Shown: positions 47,407-56,511 of the stretch, piece by piece
Layout of the letters: each line of letters opens with the position of its first letter
Numbering within the stretch: the first letter of the stretch is position 1
Origin: Bog-752 sp963799395
Lineage (GTDB): Bacteria; Actinomycetota; Thermoleophilia; UBA2241
DNA length: 64,000 nucleotides
Reading direction: 5' to 3'
Assembly (NCBI GenBank): GCA_963799395.1
Contig: CAWCWZ010000040.1
Location: 27,275-91,274, forward strand
Made by a program: the position numbers and the translations under genes
The notes under the pieces: generated by a model
The model's database searches: none
What the model was told of the DNA's origin: nothing
What the model saw: only the letters and a program-made list of their open reading frames with translations

Positions 47407-48210
47407 TCAGATGCCGCCGCCCTCGCTGAAGTGCAGCAGCCGGTCGAGCGTCTCCTGGTTGCGGGCGATGCGCTCGCGGCGGCGCGCCTTGCGTTCGGGG
47501 TTGATCTCGTCGAGCTCCTGTTCGAGGGCGATGATGCGGTCGACCAGGCACTTGAGGGCCTCGGCCACGGGGTCGGGCAGATGCGTGTAGTCGATGTCGG
47601 GAATGCCCACGCGCTGACCGTCGACCAGCACCGGATGCCCGGGGTTGCCGACCACCGTGGCGTTGGCCGGCACGTCGTGCACGACCACGCTGCCCGAACC
47701 GATCTTGGCGTTGTCGCCGATGTGCACCGAGCCGAGCACGCTGGCCCCCGAACCGACGACGACGTTGTCGCCCAGGGTAGGGTGACGCTTGCCGTGCTCC
47801 TTGCCCGTGCCGCCGAGGGTGACGCCCTGGTAGATCGTGACGTTGTCGCCGATCTCTGTCGTCTCGCCGATCACGACGCCCGCGCCGTGGTCGACGAAGA
47901 AACCCTCGCCGATGCGCGCGCCGGGGTGGATCTCGATGCCGGTGGCGAAGCGGTTGAACTGGCTGATCCAGCGCGGCAGCACCGGCATGCCGCAGCGGTA
48001 CAGGGGATGGGCCACACGGTGCAGCCACAGCGCGTGCAGACCCGAGTACGAGGTGACGATCTCGAAGGTGCTGGTGGCCGCCGGGTCGCGGTCCTTCACG
48101 GCCCGCACGTCGCGGCGCATGCGCTCCACGAACTGCCGCGGCCGGCTCTTGCGGGCGGCGCACCAGGCACCTTCGGCGATGTCGGCGACGGTCCCTACGG
48201 CACGATTCAC
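47407..48210 (-). CDS. cysE: Serine O-acetyltransferase
   Basis: Makes O-acetylserine from serine and acetyl-CoA, the rate-setting step of cysteine synthesis; 267 residues. The left-handed beta-helix hexapeptide region runs GIEIHPGARIGEGFFVDHGA, VVIGETTEIGDNVTIYQGVT, LGGTGKEHGKRHPTLGDNVV, VVGNPGHP, including the catalytic His of the DHG motif and the GKRHPT loop. The C-terminus is a helical extension (EQELDEINPERKARRRERIA). GTG 48210 abuts the larE stop (TAAGTG). It completes the Rrf2-cysK-larE-cysE unit. Confidence 0.96.
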   Translation of the reverse strand: MNRAVGTVADIAEGAWCAARKSRPRQFVERMRRDVRAVKDRDPAATSTFEIVTSYSGLHALWLHRVAHPLYRCGMPVLPRWISQFNRFATGIEIHPGARIGEGFFVDHGAGVVIGETTEIGDNVTIYQGVTLGGTGKEHGKRHPTLGDNVVVGSGASVLGSVHIGDNAKIGSGSVVVHDVPANATVVGNPGHPVLVDGQRVGIPDIDYTHLPDPVAEALKCLVDRIIALEQELDEINPERKARRRERIARNQETLDRLLHFSEGGGI

Positions 48211-49083
48211 TTACCGGCTCCCTTCGGTACGCGGCGCCTCGTTCATGCTGCCCGAGCGAAAGCCCTGCAGGTCGAGCGCGACGTAAGTGAAACCCAGGGC
48301 GCGCAGCCGGCGCGTGACGGCCTCGCGCAGGTCGGGCTCGGCGGCCTGCTGCACGACAGCGGCCGGCAGCTCTATGCGGGCGATGGCGCCGTGATGTCGC
48401 ACCCGTAGCTCGGGACCCAGGCCGAGCTCGCGCAGCACGTCCTCGGCGGCCGCCACCTGGCGCAGCTTGTCGGCCGTGACCGGCTCGTCGTAAGCGATGC
48501 GCGAGGCCAGGCAGGCCTCGGCCGGTTTGCTCCAGTCGGGCAGGTCGAGGGCCCGGGCGAGGGCCCGCACGGCCGCCTTGCCGAGACCGGCTTCGATCAG
48601 CGGGTGGCGCACGCCGTGCTCGGCGGAGGCGCGCAGCCCGGGCCGTTCGTCGCCCAGATCGTCGCGATTGGCGCCGTCGATCAGGGCCGCGCTGCCGGCG
48701 TCGGCCGCCGCTCGCTCCATCGCCTCGAGCAGGGTCGACTTGCAGTAGTAGCAACGGTCGCGCGTGTTGGCCACGAAGCGCTGATCGTCGAGCTCGCGGG
48801 TCTGCCAGGTGAGGTGGCGGACGCCGAGCGACCCGGCGAAGGCGCGGGCCGCGGCGAGCTCGTCGTCGCGATACGTTTCGGAGACGGCCGTGAAGGCCAG
48901 GACGTGGCCGGCGCCGAGCACGCGCGTGGCCACCGCCAGCACGACGCTCGAGTCGACGCCGCCCGAAAAGGCCACACAGACCCGACCCAGCGGCTTGAGC
49001 ACGGCTTCGAGAGGATCGAGCAGCGAGCCCACGGTGGCGATCAGCGCCGCGCTGGCGACGCCCTCGTGTGGCGCCTCGGCCAT
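48211..49083 (-). CDS. larE: ATP-dependent sacrificial sulfur transferase LarE
   Basis: PP-loop enzyme of 290 residues that adenylates the pyridinium dicarboxylate precursor and donates sulfur to build the nickel-pincer cofactor of lactate racemase. The P-loop SGGVDSS is at 40-46 and the CYYCK motif at 111-115. C191 in EACLASRIAYDEP matches the sacrificial cysteine of Lactobacillus LarE. Because other cysteines are present, an iron-sulfur-dependent catalytic variant is also possible. The ATG shares a base with the cysK stop (TGATG). Lying between cysK and cysE, its expression is tied to cysteine supply. larB and larC are not in the window; larA is at 62.7 kb. Confidence 0.9.
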   Translation of the reverse strand: MAEAPHEGVASAALIATVGSLLDPLEAVLKPLGRVCVAFSGGVDSSVVLAVATRVLGAGHVLAFTAVSETYRDDELAAARAFAGSLGVRHLTWQTRELDDQRFVANTRDRCYYCKSTLLEAMERAAADAGSAALIDGANRDDLGDERPGLRASAEHGVRHPLIEAGLGKAAVRALARALDLPDWSKPAEACLASRIAYDEPVTADKLRQVAAAEDVLRELGLGPELRVRHHGAIARIELPAAVVQQAAEPDLREAVTRRLRALGFTYVALDLQGFRSGSMNEAPRTEGSR

Positions 49084-50037
49084 CAGCCGCCGGTCATGGC
49101 CGGCGCGCCCTGGTCGGCGAACAGCGGCGTCGACAGGTAGCGTTCGCCGGTGTCGCACAGGATGGTGACGACCAGCTTGCCGCGATTCTCGGGGCGGGCA
49201 CCGAGCTCGCCGGCGGCGAAGGCGTTCGCGCCGGCCGAGATGCCCACGAGGATGCCCTCGTCGGCGGCCAGGGCGCGCGCCGTCTCGAGCGCCCTGTCGC
49301 CCGGGACCTGGACGATCTCGTCGTAGACCCCGGTGTCGAGCACGCGCGGCACGAAGCCGGCGCCGATGCCCTGGATGCGGTGCGGTCCGGGCTGACCGCC
49401 CGACAGGACGGGCGATTCGAGCGGCTCGACCGCGTAGACCCTGACCTCGGGCTTGCGCTCCTTGAGCACCTGCCCCACGCCGGTGACCGTGCCTCCGGTG
49501 CCCACGCCGGCGACGAAGACGTCGACCGCGCCGTCGGTGTCGACCCAGATCTCCTCGGCGGTCGTCGCCCGGTGGACGGCGGGGTTGGCGGGGTTCTCGA
49601 ACTGCTGCGGCATGAAGCTGTCGGGGGTCTCGGCGACGAGCTCGCCCGCGCCGGTCGATGGCGCCGCGCATGCCCTCGGGTCCGGGCGTCAGGACGAGCT
49701 CGGCGCCGTAGGCGCGCAGCAGGTTGCGACGCTCGACGCTGAACGTCTCGGGCATGGTGAGCACGAGCCGGTAGCCGCGCGCCGCGGCCATCATGGCGAG
49801 GGCGATGCCGGTGTTGCCGCTAGTCGGCTCGACGATGGTGGTGCGCCCGGGGGCGATGGCGCCCGTCTGCTCGGCGGCGTCGATCATGGCCAGGCCGATG
49901 CGATCCTTGACGCTGCCGCCCGGGTTGAAGGACTCGAGCTTGCCGACGATGGTCGCGCCGCTGCGCTCCGAGAGCGCCCGCAAGCGGACGAGCGGCGTGC
50001 CGCCGATCAGCCTGGTGATGTCGTCTGCGATGTTCAC
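49083..50037 (-). CDS. cysK: Cysteine synthase A (one frameshift)
   Basis: PLP enzyme that makes cysteine from O-acetylserine and sulfide; about 317 residues. MNIADDITRLIGGTPLVRL, the PLP lysine K44 in ESFNPGGSVKDRIG, EPTSGNTGIALAMMAA and MPETFSVERRNLL are in one frame. After GMRGAID the frame changes near 49660 and continues GELVAETPDSFMPQQFENPA, VAGVGTGGTVTGVGQVLKE, VGISAGANA, CDTGERYLST. All CysK motifs are intact. It starts 12 bp downstream of the Rrf2 gene stop and is coupled to larE. Confidence 0.96.
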
Positions 50038-50049
50038 TCGGTCCTCCGG

Positions 50050-50493
50050 CTAGATGTAGTACATGGCTTCGCGCGGCGCGCGGGCGCGCTCGCGCTCGAC
50101 CAGGTCGGCGATCGTGGTCTGGCGCAGCACCCGTTCGAGGGCCTCCTTGGCCTCGAGCCAGACGGCCGCGGGACCGCACTCCTCGATGCGCTCGCACTCG
50201 CCCTGGGTGCAGACGGCCGGCGACACGATGCCGTCCAGCGTCTCGACCACCTCGAGGACGGTGATCTCGGCGGGCGGGCGGGCGAGGACGAAACCGCCAC
50301 TGGCGCCGCGGCGGCTCCTGACGATCCCCGCCCTGCGCAGCGCCGCGAAGAGCTGCTCGAGGAACTGCAGCGGGATGCCCCGGGCCGCGGCGACGTCGGT
50401 CAGTCTGACGAGATGGTCGGGCCGCGCCTGGGCCCGCTCGGCGAGCTCGACCAGGGCCCGGACCGCGTACTTGCTCTTGGCGGAGATGTTCAT
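50050..50493 (-). CDS. Rrf2-family transcriptional regulator (IscR/CymR-like)
   Basis: Winged-helix regulator of 147 residues beginning MNISAKSKYAVRALVELAER. The recognition region reads IPLQFLEQLFAALRRAGIVR, followed by RGASGGFVLARPPAEIT and a three-cysteine loop CTQGECERIEEC (spacing x4, x5; IscR has x5, x5). Three such cysteines often hold a [2Fe-2S] cluster, whereas CymR-type members without a cluster instead bind CysK. Since cysK follows directly, a CymR-like or cluster-sensing repressor of cysteine synthesis is likely. The promoter places the transcript start within a few bases of the ATG. Confidence 0.93.
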   Translation of the reverse strand: MNISAKSKYAVRALVELAERAQARPDHLVRLTDVAAARGIPLQFLEQLFAALRRAGIVRSRRGASGGFVLARPPAEITVLEVVETLDGIVSPAVCTQGECERIEECGPAAVWLEAKEALERVLRQTTIADLVERERARAPREAMYYI

Positions 50494-50502
50494 CGTCGAC
50501 GA

Positions 50503-50532
50503 TTCGTACAGGAACTCGATAAGTCTTGTCAA
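50503..50532 (-). promoter_or_regulatory. Promoter of the Rrf2-cysK-larE-cysE operon
   Basis: Minus strand: TTGACA (50532-50527), 18-bp spacer, TACGAA (50508-50503). ATG is at 50493, so the leader is only a few bases. ACTTATCGAGT inside the spacer is a short imperfect inverted repeat that could be the regulator's site. Confidence 0.55.
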
Positions 50533-50690
50533 CAATACCCGCGCGGGACCCGGCTCAGTCACGCGCCGGCGCGGCGGCCTCGTGCCCGCCACGGCGACCC
50601 GCGTGCCGGCGCCCGGCGACGGGCAACGTCACCGTCCTCGAGCGTTCGTCATCCTTGCCGGCCGCGCCGCCGCGGCGCAGCATCGCCAGC

Positions 50691-51221
50691 ATGGATCTGC
50701 GCTCCCACCGGCCGCTCGTCGCCGCCGCCCGCTGGCTCGTCGCCGGCGCCGCGGTGCTCGCGGTCGTCGGAGTCTGGGCGGCCTGCGGGCGGACGGCACC
50801 CGGCCCCCTGTCGCCCGCAGACCACGCGGCGGCGGGGCGGGGGCCGTCGGCCCCCGCCCCGCCGCCGCCAAGCGCGTCCCCCGCCGTGCCCGCCGGCTCA
50901 GCCGGCCTCGAGGCGGCGGCCACGGTCTTGCAGCTCACGCGGCTCGTCGACCAAGGGCGCCTGGCGGCCGCCCGCCGGCTGCTCTCCGGCGCCGGCGTCT
51001 GGCCGCACCGCGAGCTCGTCGCCATCCGCCACATCGACTTCATCTCGGCGCGGGTCTGGGGAGACTCTCGCGCCGGCGCCGTCACGCTCGCCGCCACCGT
51101 GCGCCTCGCGGTGCGGCCCGGCAGCCCACTGTCGAGCGGCCTGACGACGTTGTTCTTCACCCTGGGGAGGGACCGGAGCGCGGGGGACTGGCTGGTCACA
51201 GCCGTCGCCACGAGCCCGTAA
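50691..51221 (+). CDS. Putative secreted lipoprotein
   Basis: Protein of 176 residues. The N-terminus RSHRPLVAAARWLVAGAAVL leads into VVGVWAACGR, a signal peptide with a lipobox-like AAC. A Pro/Ala/Ser linker follows, then a domain (LEAAATVLQLTRLVDQGRLA ... VWPHRELVAIRHIDFISARV ... LTTLFFTLGRDRSAGDWLVT) whose pattern resembles the lipoprotein at 43.4 kb. Function unknown. ATG 50691 is chosen as the Met closest before the hydrophobic stretch. It lies 22 bp upstream of the amidase gene, so both are probably cotranscribed and exported. The linker is encoded by a 43-nt palindrome. Confidence 0.78.
   Translation: MDLRSHRPLVAAARWLVAGAAVLAVVGVWAACGRTAPGPLSPADHAAAGRGPSAPAPPPPSASPAVPAGSAGLEAAATVLQLTRLVDQGRLAAARRLLSGAGVWPHRELVAIRHIDFISARVWGDSRAGAVTLAATVRLAVRPGSPLSSGLTTLFFTLGRDRSAGDWLVTAVATSP
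50826..50868. repeat. Perfect 20-bp-stem hairpin in a lipoprotein gene
   Basis: Arms 50826-50845 and 50849-50868, loop GTC. It encodes the disordered linker after the lipobox. Confidence 0.95.
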
Positions 51222-51243
51222 CCCGACCCGAAAGGGGGTCGCC

Positions 51244-52462
51244 ATGCTCCACCTCCCGCACCCGCGAGCGGCGCTGCTTACGCTGCTCGTCATCCCGCTC
51301 GTCGTCGCGCCGCCACCGGCCCGCGGCGCCACCGCCTCGCCCGCTCCGCCACCGTGCGGCTCGGGCGGCGGCGTCGCGGGCCGCGTCCCGCCCGCCGCCG
51401 ACGCAACCGTCGCGGCCGCGACGGTCGCCTACCTCCAGGCCCAGGCGAAGAGCGTGCTGGGCCCGGCCCAGACCCGCGCGCTCGCCGCCCGCTGCCTGCC
51501 GGGTTCGCCACTCGCGCGGCGCCAGGCGACCCTCGCGCGCGGCGCCCGTGTGCTGGCCCGCGAGCTCGGGCACACTACGACCGCCGTCTCCTGCCGCGTC
51601 ACGGTCGGCGAGCTGCGCGTCTCCCCCGCGACCGGAGCGGCCACCGCGACCGCCCACGTGGTCACCCTCGTCACCTGGACCGACTCGAGGGGCCGATCCA
51701 ACACCGAGGGCGACGGTCTCGACCATGTCGTCACCCTGGTGCGAAACCACGGTCGCTGGCTCGTCACCCGCGACGCCTGTTCGTCCGATCTCACCCCGCG
51801 TCTGCTCGAGGCCGCCGGCGTGCCGGCGGCCGCCGTCGCGGCGGCGGCGAGCCGCCTCGAAGTTCATGCCCGCAGCCTGTCGGTAAGCGCGGGACCGGCC
51901 ACCGTCCTTGTCGGCGTCCCGCCGGCCGGCGGGGCGGTCGCGGCCGGCGTGCGGCCCGGCTACTCGGCCAAGCTCACCTTCAACCGCGACGCCGCCAAGG
52001 CGTACGCCGACAAGTACGCCCTGTCGTACAACCCGACCTGTACCAGCTTCAGCTCCGATTGCGCCGACTTCGGCTCGCAGGTCATGTACGCCGGCGGCTA
52101 CCCCCAGTTCGGCAGCACCTACGCGTCCGGCTGGTGGTACGACAAGAACGGCACGAGCTCGCCCACCGACGACTCCTACAGCCACGCCTGGATCGCCGTG
52201 GCCAACCAGCAGGGGGCGTGGAACGTCAGGTACACCGACTTCGTCTCGTCGATCGGCGGCGTCGGCAAGGGCGACTTTGTCTACTACGACTGGACCGGGA
52301 GACGGCACGTGGGACCACGTGGCCGAACTGGTCGGCACCAACAGCGCCGGGCAAAGGATCATCGACGCCCACACCACCGACCACTATCACGTCTTCTGGA
52401 AGCTCGGCACCTCCGCCACCCGCTACCGGTTCGCCCGCACCCGCGCCACTGTCGTCGTCTGA
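51244..52462 (+). CDS. Secreted protein with C-terminal Amidase_6-type domain (one frameshift)
   Basis: About 405 residues. A signal peptide (LLTLLVIPLVVAPPPARGAT) precedes a variable N-terminal domain (to about 230) and a C-terminal putative amidase domain of the cysteine-protease-like Amidase_6 type. In that domain, FNRDAAKAYADKYALSYNPT is followed by SSDCADFGSQVMYAGGYPQF with the likely nucleophile Cys, SGWWYDKNG, then KGDFVYYDWTG and, after a frame change near 52305, GTWDHVAELVG with the likely His. Such enzymes may cut peptide or glycopeptide bonds outside the cell. ATG 51244 follows AAAGGGGGT. A perfect hairpin follows the stop. Confidence 0.85.
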
Positions 52463-52471
52463 CCTCCACAG

Positions 52472-52509
52472 GGCGGGTGGCAGGCCGGCAAGCCGGCCTG
52501 CCACCCGCC
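52472..52509 (+). terminator. Perfect 18-bp hairpin after the amidase gene
   Basis: Arms 52472-52489 and 52492-52509 with an AA loop, ten bases after the stop codon; probably a terminator, and also one of the window's series of palindromes. The remaining 150 bp to the next gene show nothing else. Confidence 0.65.
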
Positions 52510-52661
52510 GCCCGCGGCCCCGTCGCCCGCGCTCCGCCCGCAGCCTCGAGCGCACGCGTTGCGCGACCGCTTCGAGCACACGTCTCGCGTGACTGTTTCG
52601 AGCGAGAACGGGTACGAACAGCGTGCGGCGTCAGCGACGGTCATAGACGAGGGGCAAGTAC

Positions 52662-53762
52662 GTGGAATCGAGCGACGACAACGTGGTCCGGTTCCCGCAC
52701 GAGAGGGCAGGGTCGGGCGGCGGCGAGGCCGAAGGCGAAGGCGCCGATCTCACGGCCGGCGCGCTCAAGTCGGGCTGGCTCACCCAGGGTGCGGCGGTCA
52801 GGCGGCTGCAGGAGGCCGCCGAAGCGTACCTCGAGCGGCACGTCGTGCCGGTGGCCGGCGGCTCGGCCGGCCTTCATCTGGCGCTCCTCGCCATCAACGT
52901 CGACGACGGCGGCGAGGTCATTCTGCCGGCCGTGTCGTCGTCGGCCACGGCCAATCTCATCATCCTCGCCGGCGGGCGCCCCGTCTTCGCCGACATCGAA
53001 GCTCCCGACCGGCCGTTCCTCGAAGCCGCCGACGCCAACCGTCTCGTGGGGCCCCGCACGCGAGCCCTGCTGGCCGTCCACGAGGCCGGCTACCCGGCTC
53101 TCACCGACGACCTGCAGCGCGTCGCCGACGACCGCGCCATCACGCTCGTCGAAGACTGCCGCGCGGCGCTCGGCGCCACCATCGACGGCCGGCCGGTCGG
53201 CTCGAAGGGTCGTCTTGCCATCTTCGCGTTCGGCGACTCGCCGGCCGCGGGCGGCCTGGTCTCGACCTCCTCAGAGAACCTCGAACGGCATCTCACCACC
53301 CTGCGCTCGACCGTCATCGCCACGAACGACGAATGCTTCTCGCACGACTGCGCCGACGGCCTGGCCAACGGCTACCGCACCGACGAGGCGGCCGCGACGG
53401 CGGGCGTCCGGGCGCTGGCCGAGCTCCCCGAAGCCCTGGCCCGGCGGCGGGCCGTGGCGGTCGCGGCGGGCGAGCGGCTGAACGCGGCCGGCCTCCAGGT
53501 GCTGGGCGCCGGCACACGAGGGGTCAGCACGGTCCCCAGCTGGCGCTGGCTGATCGCCCTGGCAAGGTCGCGCGAGCGGCGCGACGAGATCGTCTCGACC
53601 TGCCGGCGGGCCGGCATCGAGGCGGTCATGCCCGTCGCGGCCTTCGCCCAGCCGGCCCAACTGAACAGGCACGCCCTGCCCAACACCCGCGCCTTCTGCG
53701 ACCTCGGCATCAAGCTCGCCGTCGGGCCCGGGCTCGACCGGCAGCTCGCGACCGCCCTTTAG
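52662..53762 (+). CDS. DegT/DnrJ/EryC1-family protein lacking the PLP lysine
   Basis: Protein of 366 residues with the fold of sugar-nucleotide aminotransferases: KSGWLTQGAAVRRLQEAAEA, VAGGSAGLHLALLAINVDDG, VILPAVSSSATANLIILAGG, PVFADIE, HEAGYPA, EDCRAALGATIDGRPVGSKG. Where active members have FHxTK followed by a Gly-rich turn, this protein has FAFGDSPAAGG (190-198), with Pro or Ser in place of the Schiff-base lysine; the C-terminal part is also divergent. It cannot be a normal aminotransferase. It may be a PLP-dependent dehydratase-like variant, a regulator or a scaffold. GTG 52662 follows GAGGGGCAA. It converges on the lysA-like gene, whose stop it overlaps. Confidence 0.85.
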   Translation: MESSDDNVVRFPHERAGSGGGEAEGEGADLTAGALKSGWLTQGAAVRRLQEAAEAYLERHVVPVAGGSAGLHLALLAINVDDGGEVILPAVSSSATANLIILAGGRPVFADIEAPDRPFLEAADANRLVGPRTRALLAVHEAGYPALTDDLQRVADDRAITLVEDCRAALGATIDGRPVGSKGRLAIFAFGDSPAAGGLVSTSSENLERHLTTLRSTVIATNDECFSHDCADGLANGYRTDEAAATAGVRALAELPEALARRRAVAVAAGERLNAAGLQVLGAGTRGVSTVPSWRWLIALARSRERRDEIVSTCRRAGIEAVMPVAAFAQPAQLNRHALPNTRAFCDLGIKLAVGPGLDRQLATAL

Positions 53763-55188
53763 TCTCGGCCAGAGGCCTGCGCACCGCGCCGAGCGGATGC
53801 GGCGGGCACGTCGGGCGCCGGCGAGCGGGGCGGCGGGCACGTCGGGCGCGGCGTCTCCGGCTACCATGTCGTCGAGGGTGTCGGCGGCGCGGATCGGTCG
53901 CACCGTACCCCCTTCGACGGCGAAGGCGGCGGCCCGCGGCCGGGCGTTGTAGGGGTTCATCATCTCGAGCGTGTAGGCGCCGGCGTCGAAGAAGACGACG
54001 ACGTCGCCCGGTGCCGTACCCTGGGGGAAACGGCGATACGGCGTCTCGTCGTCGCCGGCGAACACGTCGCCGCCGTCGCAGAGCGGCCCGGCCAGGCGAA
54101 ACGGCGTGTCGGCGGGCTCGTCGGCCCGGCTGGCGACGATCGTGCGGTAGTACCAGCGGTAGTTGGTGTGTTCGAGCAGCGTGTTGAAGCCGGCGTCGAC
54201 GGTGAGCCAGCGCTCGTCGCCGACGCGCCGCCCCTCCTCGTCGCGCCGGCCCTTGACCTTGGTGTTCTCCACGGTCGTCACGAGCAGCGCCGTGTTGCCG
54301 GCGATGAAGCGGCCCGGTTCGAGCAGCAGCTTGAGACCGGGCCGGCGGCGCTCGACCGGTTCGCAGACGGCCTCGGCGTAGTCGTCGATCGTGAGAGGGG
54401 CGCAGAAGTAGTCGACCGGCTCGCAGATGGGCCGGTCGCGGTAGGGGATGGCAAAGCCGCCGCCGGCGTTCAGGTGATCGAGGCGGAGGCCGCCGGCCTC
54501 GATCGCCTCGATCAGGTCGAGCGCCTTCTCGACGGCCTCGCTGTAGGGCTCGACCCCGGTGATCTGGGAGCCCACGTGCAGGTGCAGGCCGCGGGGATCG
54601 AGGGCCTCGTGGGCGCCGGCGAACGAGAACGCCTCGAGCGCGTCGTCTAAGTCGATGCCGGCCTTGCCGCCGTGGGCGGTCACGAGGCCGGGGTGGGTCA
54701 GCGTCGGCACATTGACGTCGATCCTCAGGTCGACCGGGGCCGGTGCGGCCGAGCTCGCCGGCCACCTCGGCGATCCGCTCGAGCTCGTAGAGCGAATCGA
54801 CGGTGAGCCCCCTGACGCCCGCCCGGACGGCGGCGCCGATCTCGTCGCGAGTCTTGGCGACGCCGTTGAAGATGATCTGCCGGGGCGCAAAGCCGGCGCG
54901 CTCGGCCTTCCACAACTCGCCGCCGGAGTTCACCTCGACGTTGACGCCGGCACGGCGCACCTGGTCCAGGAACCACAGGTTCGAGCAGGCCTTGCTGGCA
55001 AAGAAGATCTCGGTGTCGAGGTGGCGGCGCGTGAAGGCGTTCACCAGGCTGCTCACGTTCCAGCGGATGCGGCGCGGCGAATACACGAAGAACGGCGTCC
55101 CGACCCGGCGGGCGAGGTCGACGATGTCGACCCCATCGAGCGCCAGGTGGCCGTCGCTCACCGTGATGTCGCCGTCGAGGTCGACCAT
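53759..55188 (-). CDS. lysA: Diaminopimelate decarboxylase-like enzyme (frameshifted)
   Basis: Fold-type III PLP decarboxylase, about 476 residues. VDIVDLARRVGTPFFVYSPR, the PLP lysine in EIFFASKACSNLWFL, VNSGGELWKAERAG and NGVAKTRDEI are in the first frame. After a change near 54750 come HPGLVTAHGGKAGIDLDDAL, GLHLHVGSQI, NAGGGFAIPY, LLLEPGRFIAGNTALLV, GPLCDGGDVFA and DAGAYTLEMMNPYN. These are LysA/ornithine-decarboxylase signatures; the GPLCDGGD and DAGAY motifs favour LysA, though a paralogue for another amino acid is possible. The C-terminal end is unclear: one more indel near 53780 would bring in the TAA at 53761-53759. ATG 55188 follows AGTGAGG. Confidence 0.88.
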
Positions 55189-55208
55189 GCCTGCCTCACT
55201 TGCTCGAG

Positions 55209-55237
55209 TTGGCGGAGTCCCGGCGTCCGATTATACT
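55209..55237 (+). promoter_or_regulatory. Divergent promoter region of the lysA-like and racemase genes
   Basis: Plus strand: TTGGCG (55209-55214), 17-bp spacer, TATACT (55232-55237), facing the racemase-mttB operon. On the minus strand the same AT-rich spot reads TATAAT (55235-55230), a perfect -10 for the lysA-like gene but without a good -35. The two promoters overlap and may compete. Confidence 0.5.
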
Positions 55238-55405
55238 GTCCCCGCCCGGCCCGACTGCCCGGGCGTTTGCCCGATGCGTACGGCACCCGACACCCATCTC
55301 GGCCAGCGCTTCGCCGCCATCTTCGGCGGTACGCTTCACGACTACTAGAGGCGGTCGGGTCCCGCCTGCCCCCGGGCAGGCCAACGCCGGCACGACAGGT
55401 CGCCC

Positions 55406-56511
55406 ATGTACCCCCGGATCACCTTCGATCTCGACGCCATCGGCCACGCGACGCAGACCCTCGCCGAGCGGCTGCTCGCGCGCGGCATCGAGCTGATCGG
55501 CGTGACCAAGGCCGTCGACGGCGAGCCCGCCGTCGGGCAGGCGATGCTCGAGGCCGGCTGCGCCGGCCTCGCGGATTCCCGCCTGCCCGCCCTCGTGCGG
55601 CTCGCCGCCCACGCCCTCGCGCCGCTCACCCTATTGCGGGCGCCGCAGGCCCACGAGATCGCGGCGGCGGCCCAGATCGCCGACCGCGTCCTGCTCTGCG
55701 ACCCGGCGACCGCCGCGGCGCTCGGCGAGCACGCGCCGGGGCTGCCGGTCGAGCTGCTCCTCACGGTCGACCTCGGCGACCGCCGCGAAGGCGTGCTGCC
55801 CGGTCAGGCCGGCGAGGCGGCGCGCCGCCTCGCCGGCCTGACCGGCACCGACCTTGGCCGGCGTCTCGGTCAACTTCGCCTGCCTGTCCGGGCAGCTGCC
55901 CAGCGTCGAGCTGTTCCGCGCCGCCGAGGACGTGCTCGCCACGGTCGCCGACTGCGTCACGCTCGACGCCCCGCTCCTGTCGCTCGGCGGTTCGTGCTGC
56001 CTGCAGCATCTCGCCGGGTTCGAGCCCCGCTTCCGCACCGAGATCCGCTCGGGCGGCGGCCCCCTCTACGGCTACGATTTCGTGTCGGGCGCGCCGCTCG
56101 ACGGCCTTGAGCGCTTCGACCCCGTGCTCAGCGCGACCGTTCTCGAGTCGCTACGTCAAGCCACCGGCGCCTGCCGGCGCCGACGGCGTGACGCCTTCGG
56201 CCACGTCCCCGACACAGCCCTGCCCGACGAGCACGCCTGGCTACGCGCTGGTGGCCCTGGGGCGCCGCGACTGCGAACCGCGCGGCCTGCGCCCGCTGCT
56301 CGACGGCGTCGGATCGCCGGCACGACCAGCGACGTGGCGTGCTCATCACCCCCAGACCTCTGCGGCCCGGCGAGACACGGTCGACTTCGCCGTCGACTAC
56401 GACGCCCTCGTGCGCGCCGTGACCTCGCCTTTCGTCATGCAACGCTTCGCCACGCGGGCGGCCGGCGGCGTGCCGCCGGCCGCCCGCCCCGACACCGAGG
56501 AGGCTCAGTGA
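55406..56511 (+). CDS. Alanine/ornithine racemase-family PLP enzyme (frameshifted)
   Basis: Fold-type III amino-acid racemase of about 368 residues, most like ornithine/lysine racemases. MYPRITFDLDAIGHATQTLA, the PLP lysine in GIELIGVTKAVDGEPAVGQA, LADSRLPALVRL, LLTVDLGDRREGVLPGQ and, in the next frame, AGVSVNFACLSGQLPSVELF, LSLGGSCCLQHL, EIRSGGGPLYGYD. A third frame carries GYALVALGRRDCEPRGLRPL and ends TEEAQ. Frame changes lie near 55857 and 56160. The stop overlaps the GTG of mttB paralogue 1 (GTGA). A racemase coupled to a quaternary-amine-type methyltransferase suggests catabolism of an amino-acid-derived substrate (inference). Contains two long palindromes. Confidence 0.83.
55800..55845. 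repeat. Perfect 46-bp palindrome in the racemase gene
   Basis: Two 23-bp halves with no loop (55800-55822 and 55823-55845), centred on GGCGGCGCGCCGCC. It encodes PGQAGEAARRLAGLTG, and because it is a palindrome the opposite strand encodes nearly the same peptide. Confidence 0.97.
56454..56487. repeat. Perfect 16-bp-stem hairpin at the racemase C-terminus
   Basis: Arms 56454-56469 and 56472-56487, loop GT, 20 bp before the mttB ribosome site. It could limit readthrough or affect translation coupling. Confidence 0.93.
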
